Assembly: GCF_029581355.1 (NCBI RefSeq)
Contig: NZ_CP120849.1
Coordinates: 714,501-778,500, forward strand
From: Parabacteroides chongii
GTDB lineage: Bacteria; Bacteroidota; Bacteroidia; Bacteroidales; Tannerellaceae
DNA: 64,000 nucleotides
Direction of reading: 5' to 3'
The notes under the pieces: model-generated
Told to the model about the DNA's origin: nothing
What the model saw: only the letters and a program-made list of their open reading frames with translations
Databases searched by the model: none
In this document: piece by piece, positions 37,488 through 45,798 of the stretch
How the letters are laid out: each line of letters starts with the position of its first letter
How positions within the stretch are numbered: the stretch's first letter is position 1
Program-made: the position numbers and the translations under genes

Positions 37488-37557
37488 CCTTCGCCTGCAG
37501 CTTTCCATTTTCCGCGAATAATTAATTTTCAATTTTCAACTTTCAATTTTCAATTAA
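37440..37557. repeat. Heptad-period inverted repeat overlapping the cydA 3' end
   Basis: The left arm 37440-37485 consists of gaaaatt-type heptads and codes for the last residues of CydA. The right arm 37521-37557 consists of the complementary tttcaat heptads and ends 4 bases before cydB. Together they can form a long hairpin in the cydA-cydB mRNA. Confidence 0.85.
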
Positions 37558-37561
37558 CACT

Positions 37562-38716
37562 ATGGATAGTACATATATATTATTACAACATTACTGGTGG
37601 TTCCTTGTATCCCTGCTGGGAGCACTGTTAGTATTCCTGCTTTTTGTCCAGGGAGGTCAGTCGTTACTCTTCTCGATCGGAAAGACGGAACTGGAACAAA
37701 AGATGTTAATCAACTCCACCGGACGTAAATGGGAATTTACCTTTACGACGCTGGTTACTTTCGGAGGGGCGTTCTTCGCTTCTTTCCCCCTGTTCTACTC
37801 GACCAGCTTCGGTGGGGCTTACTGGGTGTGGATGCTGATCCTGCTCTGCTTCGTTATCCAGGCTGTATCTTACGAATACCAGGCAAAGAAAGGGAACTTA
37901 TTAGGCAAGAAAACATATCAGGCATTCCTGATCATCAACGGCGTACTCGGCCCGATCCTATTGGGTACAGCAGTCGCCACCTTCTTCAACGGAGCCGAAT
38001 TTTCTGTCAACAAAGGACAGATGACCGATATAGCCATGCCGGTTATTTCTACCTGGAACAATTCACTGCACGGACTGGAAGCTGCTTTCGTTTTTTGGAA
38101 CATATGTCTCGGCCTGGCGGTATTCTTCCTGGCACGCGTACAGGCTCTGCTATATTTCATCAACAACATCGACAATAAAGACATCGTCAGTCGTTGTCGG
38201 AAACGGTTGATACCGGAAACTGCCTTGTTCCTGGTGTTCTTCCTGATCTTCCTCGTACGCCTGATGCTGGTGAGCGGATTTGCCGTAAATCCGGAAACGC
38301 AGGAAATATTTATGCAACCCTATAAATATTTCATCAATCTGATAGAGATGCCTGCCGTATTGGCGGTATTACTTATCGGTGTGGTGCTTGTCCTGTACGG
38401 TATCATCCGGACGATCGCATCGCAGACATGGCGAAAAGGAATCTGGTTTGCCGGAACAGGAACCGTTCTGACCGTATTGGCCTTATTGCTCTGCGCCGGA
38501 TGGAACAACACGGCTTATTATCCGTCGTTGACCGACCTGCAAAGCTCATTAACCCTGCAGAACAGTTGTTCGAGCCAGTTCACCCTGAAAGTGATGAGCT
38601 ACGTATCCATCCTTGTGCCTTTCGTCCTCGCCTATATATTCTATGCATGGCGGGCTCTGGATCTTCACAAGATAGATGCGGAAGAAATGGAAGAGAAAGA
38701 CAGTCACACCTATTAA
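37562..38716 (+). CDS. cydB: Cytochrome bd quinol oxidase subunit II
   Basis: 384 residues, eight to nine membrane helices (for example WWFLVSLLGALLVFLLFVQG and VLAVLLIGVVLVLYGIIRTI). The N-terminal WWFLVSLLGALLVFLLFVQGG and KWEFTFTTLVTFGGAFFASF are typical of CydB. It stabilises the haems held by CydA. It is separated from cydA by a repeat hairpin, which may adjust the ratio of the two subunits. A terminator follows at 38724-38753. Confidence 0.96.
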   Translation: MDSTYILLQHYWWFLVSLLGALLVFLLFVQGGQSLLFSIGKTELEQKMLINSTGRKWEFTFTTLVTFGGAFFASFPLFYSTSFGGAYWVWMLILLCFVIQAVSYEYQAKKGNLLGKKTYQAFLIINGVLGPILLGTAVATFFNGAEFSVNKGQMTDIAMPVISTWNNSLHGLEAAFVFWNICLGLAVFFLARVQALLYFINNIDNKDIVSRCRKRLIPETALFLVFFLIFLVRLMLVSGFAVNPETQEIFMQPYKYFINLIEMPAVLAVLLIGVVLVLYGIIRTIASQTWRKGIWFAGTGTVLTVLALLLCAGWNNTAYYPSLTDLQSSLTLQNSCSSQFTLKVMSYVSILVPFVLAYIFYAWRALDLHKIDAEEMEEKDSHTY

Positions 38717-38723
38717 AACAAAG

Positions 38724-38753
38724 GAAACGGCGAAGCTCACGCTTGGCCGTTTC
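38724..38753 (+). terminator. Terminator of the cyd operon
   Basis: Arms GAAACGGCGAAGC and GCTTGGCCGTTTC (one mismatch) around TCAC, 7 bases after the cydB stop. The tail TACATTTAACCGTTTT is only moderately T-rich. Confidence 0.7.
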
Positions 38754-38941
38754 TACATTTAACCGTTTTAAACAAAAAGAAAAAGTTAGTTAAGGCTTAG
38801 AATAAAATATCTTAAGTCTTTTTTACTTACTAAACATTGCCTTCCTAAGGACAGCAAACAAATATATGTAATCCGAGCCATCTTCGGAACAATCGGACCG
38901 CTTTTTTTGTTATTTTTCACAGAACACAGATGCTTTTGTAT

Positions 38942-38949
38942 TATCTTTG
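38942..38949 (+). promoter_or_regulatory. -7 box of the ribonuclease Z gene
   Basis: TATCTTTG lies 26 bases before the ATG at 38976 and rules out the longer in-frame start at 38907. Confidence 0.65.
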
Positions 38950-38975
38950 CAAACAATTATCCAAGGGATTCCTTT

Positions 38976-39890
38976 ATGGCAGATTTCAATTTAAACATTC
39001 TGGGATGCGGTTCAGCCTTACCCACAACACGGCATCTGGCAACTTCTCAGGTAGTAGATTTACGTGATAAATTATATATGATAGACTGTGGTGAAGGCAC
39101 GCAGGTGCAGATGCGTCATATGCGTATCAAATTCAGCCGGTTAAATCATATCTTCATTTCTCATCTGCACGGTGACCATTGCTTCGGACTGCCGGGGCTG
39201 ATCTCCACATTGGGAATGCTAGGACGCACCGGCGAACTGGTGATACATGCTCCCAAAGAAATTGAAAACTACATGCGTCCTGTCCTGGATACATTCTGCA
39301 AGGGAATGCCTTACGAGGTCCGTTTCAATCATGTGGATACCCACAGTCATTCGCTGATTATGGAAGACCGTTCCCTCTCAGTCTATTCCATTCCGCTGAA
39401 ACACCGGATACCGACTTGCGGTTTCCTGTTTGCCGAAAAACCGAAAGAAGCACATATCATCCGCGAAATGATCGATTTCTACCAGGTTCCCATCCGTTGC
39501 ATGAAGGATATCAAACAGGGGAAAGATTACATCACGCCGGAAGGAGAAGTCATTCCCAACTCCCGTCTGACACGCCCGGCAGTTCCGCCCAAACGGTATG
39601 CCTATTGCTCGGATACGGCTTACAGTCCATCCGTGATCCCTATCATTGAAGGGGTCGACCTTCTTTACCACGAGGCTACTTTCGCCGAATGTGATAAAGC
39701 ACGTGCCAAAGAAACATTTCATTCCACTGCCCGCCAAGCGGCAGAGATTGCATTAAAAGCAAAAGTAAAACGGCTTGTTATCGGTCATTATTCCGCCCGT
39801 TACGAAGAACTCACCGAATTACATAAAGAAGCGGAAGAATGGTTTCCCGGAACCATTTTAGGAAGCGAAGGAATGGTTTTACCTATATAA
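38976..39890 (+). CDS. rnz: Ribonuclease Z (tRNA 3' processing)
   Basis: 304 residues from MADFNLNILGCGSALPTTRH. The zinc-binding motif is HLHGDHCFGLPG at about 62-73, YCSDTAYSP at about 210, the HST box FHSTARQAAEIA at about 248-259 and GHYSARY at about 270. It is a metallo-beta-lactamase-fold endonuclease that removes tRNA 3' trailers in the cytoplasm. All metal ligands are intact. The start was chosen by the promoter at 38942 and by family length. Confidence 0.96.
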   Translation: MADFNLNILGCGSALPTTRHLATSQVVDLRDKLYMIDCGEGTQVQMRHMRIKFSRLNHIFISHLHGDHCFGLPGLISTLGMLGRTGELVIHAPKEIENYMRPVLDTFCKGMPYEVRFNHVDTHSHSLIMEDRSLSVYSIPLKHRIPTCGFLFAEKPKEAHIIREMIDFYQVPIRCMKDIKQGKDYITPEGEVIPNSRLTRPAVPPKRYAYCSDTAYSPSVIPIIEGVDLLYHEATFAECDKARAKETFHSTARQAAEIALKAKVKRLVIGHYSARYEELTELHKEAEEWFPGTILGSEGMVLPI

Positions 39891-39976
39891 TAGAGCCCTT
39901 TTCTCAAATAATAACCGACAAATATCCGCCATATTCAAAATTATTCATACATTTGTACGAATTTAGGGTTTTGAAT

Positions 39977-40306
39977 ATGAGAACATTATTTACCATAATC
40001 CTGTTGATCAGCACCTATGCTGGTAACCCGCTCACTGTCAATGCACAGCAGGCGGTCACTACTACGCATGCCGTAAAACAGGTAGAGGTAACAGAACCCG
40101 ACTCCATCGAAATCAGTGCCTACGACAACAAGATCGTTGTTAAAAATGCTCCAGTCGGCAGCAAGCTTGAAATATACAGCGTAGTAGGTATCCGCGTCAA
40201 AGAAATAAAACTGAAACAACCGGACGGCGAATATACTGTCGACATCGCCAAAGGTTACTACATCGTCCGCATCGGCGAAACTGTCCGCAAAATAGCAATC
40301 CGCTAA
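39977..40306 (+). CDS. Mini secreted protein: signal peptide plus sorting-like domain
   Basis: 109 residues. The signal peptide MRTLFTIILLISTYAGNPLT is cleaved near VNAQQ (about residue 25). Almost all the rest is a beta-rich domain (SIEISAYDNKIVVKNAPVGS, LEIYSVVGIRVKEI, then YYIVRIGETVRKIAIR) that resembles the C-terminal sorting domain of type IX secretion cargo and the tails of the large proteins in this window. There is hardly any cargo in front of it. The function is unknown. An AT-rich 23-bp repeat array begins 37 bases after its stop. Confidence 0.75.
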   Translation: MRTLFTIILLISTYAGNPLTVNAQQAVTTTHAVKQVEVTEPDSIEISAYDNKIVVKNAPVGSKLEIYSVVGIRVKEIKLKQPDGEYTVDIAKGYYIVRIGETVRKIAIR

Positions 40307-40342
40307 GCATCTTTTCCTGTTATCTCCTTTGTAATAAGAATT

Positions 40343-40460
40343 GCATATATTATGCGACAGTAGTTCTATATATTATGAAACTCTAGTTTCATATATTATG
40401 GAAATAGTTTTCCATATATTATAAAACAAAAGTTCCATATATTATATAACTTTTGTTTCA
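40343..40460. repeat. 23-bp tandem array with TATATTAT core (5 copies)
   Basis: TATATTAT begins at 40346, 40369, 40392, 40415 and 40438, exactly every 23 bp. The 15-bp segments between cores vary, but several are dyads (GAAACTCTAGTTTC; GGAAATAGTTTTCC). So conserved AT cores alternate with variable dyads. The array lies between a plus-strand gene ending at 40306 and a minus-strand gene ending at 40579. Confidence 0.9.
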
Positions 40461-40520
40461 TCATAGAGAAATCTCACGAAACTGGAATCACCAGGTTATT
40501 AGGCATTTATAAAAAAAGAA

Positions 40521-40554
40521 AAGAGGACCTGTCACCAAGACAAGCCCTCCTCTT
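40521..40554 (-). terminator. Terminator of the OmpP1/FadL gene
   Basis: Outer arms AAGAGGA/TCCTCTT and inner pairs TGTC/GACA. On the minus strand it is followed by TTTCTTTTTTTAT, a strong T-run. It lies 25 bases after the porin stop. Confidence 0.75.
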
Positions 40555-40578
40555 CTGATTATTATATATATGTATAGG

Positions 40579-41955
40579 TTAAAAAGCGTAATCCAGGCTT
40601 AAGCCGAATACTTTATTGGTACGGCTATATACGTTAGTTCCGGGAAGGCCCGTGCCACAGTAATCATCCGATTTCTTTGTATAATCACGGTAGCTTGTCC
40701 ACATATACCCCACATTCAATGCCATCTTTTCGCTCAACATCAACTTAGCTCCGAAGCCCAGTGAGTAAGAGTCGCAGGAGAAACTGGTATCACTCTGATA
40801 TTTGTCTGACAAACCATAATCTGTAATCTGAGCACCACCGCTAATAGTCAATCTCTTGATAACATCCCACTCGATGCCCAGCAAATACTCATTGGTACCT
40901 CTTTCGAGCTCTTTCTGCTTTCCGCCAGCCATTCCAGCTTTCTTGTCATCGAAGAAGTGATACTCGACAGATGCTTTTAACATGGGTAAAAACCGATAAG
41001 AGGCAGCTACAGAAAGCATTGAAGGAATATCGTTCGGCGTATTCACACCATGTTTGTAAGCACCAACCAAAGATTCCGCACTATCAGGATAATCCAACTT
41101 CTTTGTATTGTTTTCGATGTTCAGGTTCGTCATGAACTCATATTTAGCACCGAAATTGAATTTACCATATTTGACATCGACTCCAAGAACCGGAGTGAGT
41201 CCCCAACCCGTCTGGTCACAATCCAAAGCTAATGGCATCAATTCCGATCCGCCTAAATTCTGTTTTAGTTTCGCATTCAGATAACCCTCGTAGTTTCCTG
41301 AAAAATAATTCATTCGTCCACCGGCAAAAACAGAAATCCAATCCGTGATTTTGTACCCCAAACCAAGTTGTAGAGAATAAATATACTGTCTACCGTCCAT
41401 CGCACTGTTAATAGTATACATATCCGGAGTCACGATGGGACTTTTACCGCCTGACGCCACATAATTCGTCAAACTTTCCTTGAATATACCAGCCATAGCA
41501 GCCGATTCGAACATGGGCAGACCATCGTTAAACGAAGCCTTACCGCCTCCTCCCGTGATGGCAAAGAATCCGGAAATAGTCCAGTCACCTTTTTTATAAG
41601 CCGCAAAAACACTCGGAATCACAGGAGCAGCCGCTTTTCCTTTGTAATACTTTTTGTAGTTTCCCACTGTCGGCTTCTGATTGGCCGGATCGAAACCATT
41701 GTATGTGCCAAAAGAGGCATCGATATTTCTAGTTTGGAAAGCACTCTGTATACTCACGCCTACACGAAAACCATCTGTCGGCAAGAAAGAAAGGCCCGCT
41801 GGGTTAGACAAAGCACCATCTATATCGATTGCAGCACCTCGCGAAAGTGATCTTAAAAAGGCTGCATGCTGATTGGTATTCGTCAATAATCCACCAGCGA
41901 AAGAAAGCAGAGGCATCATCATCAATGCCGCACCTAATAATACTTTTTTCTTCAT
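40579..41955 (-). CDS. OmpP1/FadL/TodX family outer membrane protein
   Basis: 458 residues with a signal peptide (cleavage after LLSFA, about residue 20). The hatch motif GALSNPAGLSFLPTDGF near 50-66 contains the conserved NPAG of FadL. The rest is beta-barrel, ending in an aromatic residue (VFGLSLDYAF). Members import hydrophobic compounds such as fatty acids across the outer membrane; the Bacteroidota branch is poorly characterised. It forms a single-gene unit. The upstream sequence TAAAGATA (minus TATCTTTA) at about 41985 may be its -7 box. Confidence 0.9.
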   Translation of the reverse strand: MKKKVLLGAALMMMPLLSFAGGLLTNTNQHAAFLRSLSRGAAIDIDGALSNPAGLSFLPTDGFRVGVSIQSAFQTRNIDASFGTYNGFDPANQKPTVGNYKKYYKGKAAAPVIPSVFAAYKKGDWTISGFFAITGGGGKASFNDGLPMFESAAMAGIFKESLTNYVASGGKSPIVTPDMYTINSAMDGRQYIYSLQLGLGYKITDWISVFAGGRMNYFSGNYEGYLNAKLKQNLGGSELMPLALDCDQTGWGLTPVLGVDVKYGKFNFGAKYEFMTNLNIENNTKKLDYPDSAESLVGAYKHGVNTPNDIPSMLSVAASYRFLPMLKASVEYHFFDDKKAGMAGGKQKELERGTNEYLLGIEWDVIKRLTISGGAQITDYGLSDKYQSDTSFSCDSYSLGFGAKLMLSEKMALNVGYMWTSYRDYTKKSDDYCGTGLPGTNVYSRTNKVFGLSLDYAF

Positions 41956-42080
41956 GTTTTACTTTTCATTATTACAAAACGGCGGTAAAGATAAATACTT
42001 TTCTTCAATATTGCACACTTTTAACAAGAATGTGCGGCACAATTACGTCATTTCTGTGCAATAGTTCTAGTTATACCCCT

Positions 42081-42113
42081 CTATTTTCAATTTTCAATTC
42101 TCCATTTTCAATT
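42081..42113. repeat. Single-arm heptad repeat upstream of queC
   Basis: Four to five tttcaat-type heptads, the same family as the right arm at 37521-37557. No complementary arm is adjacent. It ends 7 bases before the queC -7 box. Confidence 0.75.
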
Positions 42114-42120
42114 AAAAAAG

Positions 42121-42128
42121 TATCTTTG
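42121..42128 (+). promoter_or_regulatory. -7 box of queC-queF and leader hairpin
   Basis: TATCTTTG lies 62 bases before the queC start. The leader contains a small hairpin (CGAAAAGGA / TCCTTTTCC, about 42132-42155). No preQ1 riboswitch is recognised in the transcribed leader. Confidence 0.6.
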
Positions 42129-42190
42129 CGGCGAAAAGGAACGTCTCCTTTTCCGTGTGCTTGCTGAACCACGTATAAAACAAGAAAAAT

Positions 42191-42853
42191 ATGAAACATC
42201 AAGAAGCCGCTTTGGTATGCTTCTCCGGTGGACAAGACTCCACGACCTGCCTGTTCTGGGCAAAGAAGCATTTTACACGTGTAGAAGCCGTTTGTTTTAC
42301 TTACGGTCAGAAACATTCCCAGGAGATTGAAATTGCAAGAAAGATCGCAGCCGATGCCCATGTTCCGTTCCAGCTGCTGGACGTATCGTTGATCAGCCAG
42401 CTGGCTCCGAACTCGCTGACAGACACCTCGATCGTCATGGACGAGGATAAACCGGCAGACAGTTACCCCAACACATTCGTTCCCGGAAGAAATATGGTTT
42501 TCCTGACTTTCGCTGCCATCATGGCACGAAGCAAAGGGATTTTCCACCTGGTAACCGGTGTCTCGGAAGCTGACTTCAGCGGATATCCCGACTGTCGCGA
42601 CACCTTTGTCCGCTCACTGAACGTCACGCTGAATCTGGCTATGGATGAACAGTTCGTCATCCACACCCCGCTGATGGACCGTGACAAGAGTGAAGTATGG
42701 GAGTTGTCCGACGAACTGGGCGTATTCGACCTGGTCCGCACACAGACACTGACCTGCTACAACGGCGTTCCTGCCGACGGTTGCGGTCATTGCCCCGCCT
42801 GCAAATTGCGTAGAGAAGGATTGGAGAAATACCTAAACAGGAAGAAGAAATAA
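42191..42853 (+). CDS. queC: 7-cyano-7-deazaguanine synthase QueC
   Basis: 220 residues. The ATP pyrophosphatase P-loop [17 protein letters not shown] is at about 11-27, and the zinc site is built by [15 protein letters not shown] near 197-211. [14 protein letters not shown] is typical. It turns 7-carboxy-7-deazaguanine into preQ0 in queuosine biosynthesis. queF, the next enzyme in the pathway, starts 4 bases downstream. Confidence 0.97.
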   Translation: MKHQEAALVCFSGGQDSTTCLFWAKKHFTRVEAVCFTYGQKHSQEIEIARKIAADAHVPFQLLDVSLISQLAPNSLTDTSIVMDEDKPADSYPNTFVPGRNMVFLTFAAIMARSKGIFHLVTGVSEADFSGYPDCRDTFVRSLNVTLNLAMDEQFVIHTPLMDRDKSEVWELSDELGVFDLVRTQTLTCYNGVPADGCGHCPACKLRREGLEKYLNRKKK

Positions 42854-42857
42854 GATT

Positions 42858-43322
42858 ATGGATACAAGAAAAGAAGAAAACGAACTGCACCTGTTAGGCG
42901 GTTCTACCGAATATAAACAGGATTATGCCCCCGAAGTACTGGAAGCATTCACCAACAAACATCCAGGCAACGACTACTGGGTACGTTTCAACTGCCCGGA
43001 ATTCACCAGCCTTTGCCCGATCACCGGACAACCGGATTTTGCAACCATCCATATCGACTATATCCCTGATGTGAAAATGGTGGAAAGCAAGAGCCTGAAG
43101 TTATACCTTTTCAGTTTTCGCAGCCACGGTGCTTTTCATGAAGACTGTGCCAACATCATCATGAAAGACCTCATCAAACTGATGGATCCGAAGTATATCG
43201 AGGTGACAGGAATTTTCACCCCACGAGGCGGAATCAGCATTTATCCTTATTGTAACTATGGCCGTCCCGGAACCAAATACGAAAAGCTGGCGGAACAACG
43301 CCTTTTCAATCACAACAGTTAA
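42858..43322 (+). CDS. queF: NADPH-dependent preQ0 reductase QueF (unimodular type)
   Basis: 154 residues, the short QueF form. The catalytic Cys is in [15 protein letters not shown] (about 55), and the QueF signature [20 protein letters not shown] is at about 78-97. It reduces the nitrile of preQ0 to preQ1, the base inserted into tRNA on the way to queuosine. It is co-transcribed with queC. Confidence 0.96.
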   Translation: MDTRKEENELHLLGGSTEYKQDYAPEVLEAFTNKHPGNDYWVRFNCPEFTSLCPITGQPDFATIHIDYIPDVKMVESKSLKLYLFSFRSHGAFHEDCANIIMKDLIKLMDPKYIEVTGIFTPRGGISIYPYCNYGRPGTKYEKLAEQRLFNHNS

Positions 43323-43411
43323 ACGTATTTTCCGGTAAAAGCAGTTACAACATGGCAAATTATTATGTAGATTTGCATCATAAAATATGTAAACCTAAAA
43401 TAATTTAGACC

Positions 43412-44197
43412 ATGAAGAAAAGAGACTTCACCAGCAAAGCCGTACTGGCAGCCATAGCTTGTACGGCTTGTGTAAGCATGAGTGCGCAACAGAAAGAGTA
43501 TCCACAACCTGAAAAAATGACTCCGGGCATGTCGGAATACTGGACACCGCAACCCAAGATCGTCACTCCGGGAGATATCAAAACAAACTCGGCTCCGTCC
43601 GACGCGATCGTCCTGTTCGACGGCAAAGACCTTTCCGCCTGGGAAAACACCAAAGGAGAACCGGCTCAATGGATTGTACACGATGGCGTATTCACCGTGA
43701 ATAAGAAAGCCGGAGATATCCAAACCAAACAGAAATTCGACAGCTACCAGCTGCATATCGAATGGTGCGTTCCGGAAAACATCACAGGAACAAGCCAGGC
43801 ACGCGGTAATAGCGGTATTTTTATGCAAGGAATGTATGAAGTCCAGGTGCTCGATTGCTACAACAACGAAACATACGTGAACGGACAGACCGGAAGTATC
43901 TACAAACAGACACCGCCGTTGGCAAACGCCATGCGTAAACCGGGTGAATGGAATGTATACGATATCATTTATTCCGCTCCTGTTTTCAAAGAAGACGGAA
44001 CCTATCGCGTGCCGCCCAGCATCACCGTTATCCAAAACGGCATCGTTTTGCAGAACAACACGACGATCCTCGGAACAACCGAATACATCGGCTTCCCGAA
44101 AGTGATCCCTCACGGAGCCGGCCCGATCATCCTGCAGAGCCACGGTGATCCCAGCGAACCGATCAGCTTCCGCAATATCTGGTTAAGAGAAATGTAA
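43412..44197 (+). CDS. DUF1080 (3-keto-disaccharide hydrolase-type) secreted protein
   Basis: 261 residues. It has a signal peptide (cleavage after SMSAQ, about residue 26) but no lipobox Cys at the cleavage site, unlike the homologue at 33007-33858. The DUF1080 domain spans about 65-261: DAIVLFDGKDLSAWENTKGE, FDSYQLHIEWCVPEN, GNSGIFMQGMYEVQVLDCYN, and EPISFRNIWLREM at the end. It probably acts in the periplasm on oxidised glycosides. It stands alone; a perfect hairpin at 44201-44234 ends the unit. Confidence 0.85.
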   Translation: MKKRDFTSKAVLAAIACTACVSMSAQQKEYPQPEKMTPGMSEYWTPQPKIVTPGDIKTNSAPSDAIVLFDGKDLSAWENTKGEPAQWIVHDGVFTVNKKAGDIQTKQKFDSYQLHIEWCVPENITGTSQARGNSGIFMQGMYEVQVLDCYNNETYVNGQTGSIYKQTPPLANAMRKPGEWNVYDIIYSAPVFKEDGTYRVPPSITVIQNGIVLQNNTTILGTTEYIGFPKVIPHGAGPIILQSHGDPSEPISFRNIWLREM

Positions 44198-44200
44198 TCA

Positions 44201-44234
44201 TAGAAAGGGGACGCAGATCTGCGTCCCCTTTCTA
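44201..44234. terminator. Perfect 34-bp palindrome acting as terminator
   Basis: TAGAAAGGGGACGCAGA is followed directly by its exact complement (17-bp arms, no loop bases beyond the centre), 3 bases after the DUF1080 stop codon. The T content after it is low (TTTCTAATTAC). Confidence 0.75.
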
Positions 44235-44335
44235 ATTACAAATCTAATTACCAAACCTTATCGTTCCCCCTCTATTCCGTTTATCGGCAAAATCCCCGTT
44301 TTCGTCTATGAACCAACCTCCTATTTCTATTCTAA

Positions 44336-44366
44336 TTGTATAGGAATTTAATACAAAGTAGTTTTG
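44336..44366 (+). promoter_or_regulatory. Promoter of the TolC-MacAB-LytSR operon
   Basis: TTG at 44336-44338, a 20-base spacer and TAGTTTTG at 44359-44366. The leader is about 45-50 bases to the ATG at 44418. It shows that the in-frame Met at 44364 is not the start. Confidence 0.7.
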
Positions 44367-44417
44367 CTTCAGAAAATAAAGGTAAAAAGATTGTTTAGGT
44401 CGCAAAACGAAAGCATT

Positions 44418-45773
44418 ATGAAACAGATCTCTCTAATAATCCTATCCTGCCTGCTTCTTCTGCCTGCCGGAATGAAAGCAGAGGACGACATGCCGAAGCA
44501 GTGGACGCTTCGTGATTGCATTGATTATGCCCTGGAGCATAACATCACCATCCGCCGTAACCGCATCAGCGTCGAGAGCACACAAGAAGATGTAAAGTCG
44601 GCAAAGGCGGATTTCCTTCCTTCCCTGAGTGGAAATATCAGCCAGCGCATCGTGAACCGCCCGAACAGTGCCAGCGGTACGATCATCAGCGGCGACAACA
44701 TCACCACCAGCGAAAGTAAAACCTCTTATAACGGCAGTTACGGCATCGATGCCAACTGGACGGTTTACAACGGCAGCAAACGGGTAAACACTGTCAAACA
44801 GCAACAACTGAACAGCCGCATCGCCGAACTCTCCGTCGATGAAAGCGAAAACACCATCAAGGAAAACATCACCCAGCTGTACGTACAGATACTCTATTCC
44901 GCCGAAGCAGTCAAAGTGAACGAATCGACCCTGGAAGTCAGTCAGAAAGAATACGAACGTGCACAGGAACTGTTCAACGCCGGCAGCATCGCCTCCAGCG
45001 ACCTCGCCCAACTCGAAGCACAGGTAAGCAGCAATAACTACCAACTGGTCACCTCTCAAACAACTTTGCAGGATTACAAGCTGCAACTGAAACAGCTGCT
45101 CGAACTGGACGGCGATTTCGAAATGGATCTTTACATGCCGCAACTCGACGACAGCAGCGTATTGATACCGCTGCCCGGCAAAGACGATGTCTACCAGACC
45201 GCCCTCAACCTGCGCCCTGAAATAGAATCCGGGAAACTGAATATCCAGTCTTCCGACCTGAGTATCAAGATGGCACGTGCCGGATATATCCCGACACTGA
45301 GCCTCAGCGCCGGGATCGGAACGACCAATGCCAACGGCAACGATTTCAGCTTCAGCGAACAGGTCAAACAGAACTGGAATAACTCCCTGGGCCTGACCCT
45401 GAGTATCCCCATCTTCGACAAACGACAGGCAAAGACAGCTGTCAACAAAGCGAAGTTGCAAAAGCAAACCAGCGAGCTCGACCTGATGGACAACCAGAAG
45501 ACACTCTACAAAACGATTGAAAGCCTCTGGCTGACAGCCAACAGCGCCCAACAGCAATATGTAGCCGCAGCACAGAAGCTGAAAAGCACAGAAGCCAGCT
45601 ACGCCCTTGTCAGCGAACAGTTCAACGTCGGCATGAAAAATACGGTAGAACTGCTCACCGAGAAAAACAATCTCCTGAGTGCTCAGCAGGAAACGCTACA
45701 GGCCAAATATACGGCCATCCTCAACGCAGGTTTGCTGCGCTTCTACCAAGGTGAAGAAATCGTGATGTTCTAA
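44418..45773 (+). CDS. TolC family outer membrane efflux protein
   Basis: 451 residues from MKQISLIILSCLLLL, a signal peptide. Two TolC repeats are visible, each with a long coiled-coil hairpin: LRDCIDYALEHNITIRRNRI followed by the first hairpin, and ALNLRPEIESGKLNIQSS followed by the second. GLTLSIPIFDKRQAK and the C-terminal AILNAGLLRFYQGEE are typical. It forms the trimeric outer-membrane exit duct for the MacAB-type exporter encoded downstream in the same operon. Confidence 0.92.
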   Translation: MKQISLIILSCLLLLPAGMKAEDDMPKQWTLRDCIDYALEHNITIRRNRISVESTQEDVKSAKADFLPSLSGNISQRIVNRPNSASGTIISGDNITTSESKTSYNGSYGIDANWTVYNGSKRVNTVKQQQLNSRIAELSVDESENTIKENITQLYVQILYSAEAVKVNESTLEVSQKEYERAQELFNAGSIASSDLAQLEAQVSSNNYQLVTSQTTLQDYKLQLKQLLELDGDFEMDLYMPQLDDSSVLIPLPGKDDVYQTALNLRPEIESGKLNIQSSDLSIKMARAGYIPTLSLSAGIGTTNANGNDFSFSEQVKQNWNNSLGLTLSIPIFDKRQAKTAVNKAKLQKQTSELDLMDNQKTLYKTIESLWLTANSAQQQYVAAAQKLKSTEASYALVSEQFNVGMKNTVELLTEKNNLLSAQQETLQAKYTAILNAGLLRFYQGEEIVMF

Positions 45774-45798
45774 GTAAAAAATAAAAACAGAAAAAGAT

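Noticed and set aside
39839..39976. Longer start for the mini secreted protein
   Set aside because: The upstream in-frame part overlaps the ribonuclease Z gene and would bury the signal peptide that begins at 39977.
42063..42084. Functional preQ1 riboswitch
   Set aside because: There is no pairing partner for the CCCCTCT strand, no A-rich tail, and the promoter box lies downstream, so the sequence would not be in the queC mRNA.
44442..45557. A 371-codon open frame antisense to the TolC gene
   Set aside because: The plus-strand TolC frame has signal peptide, both repeats and operon context. The antisense frame has none and follows from codon bias.
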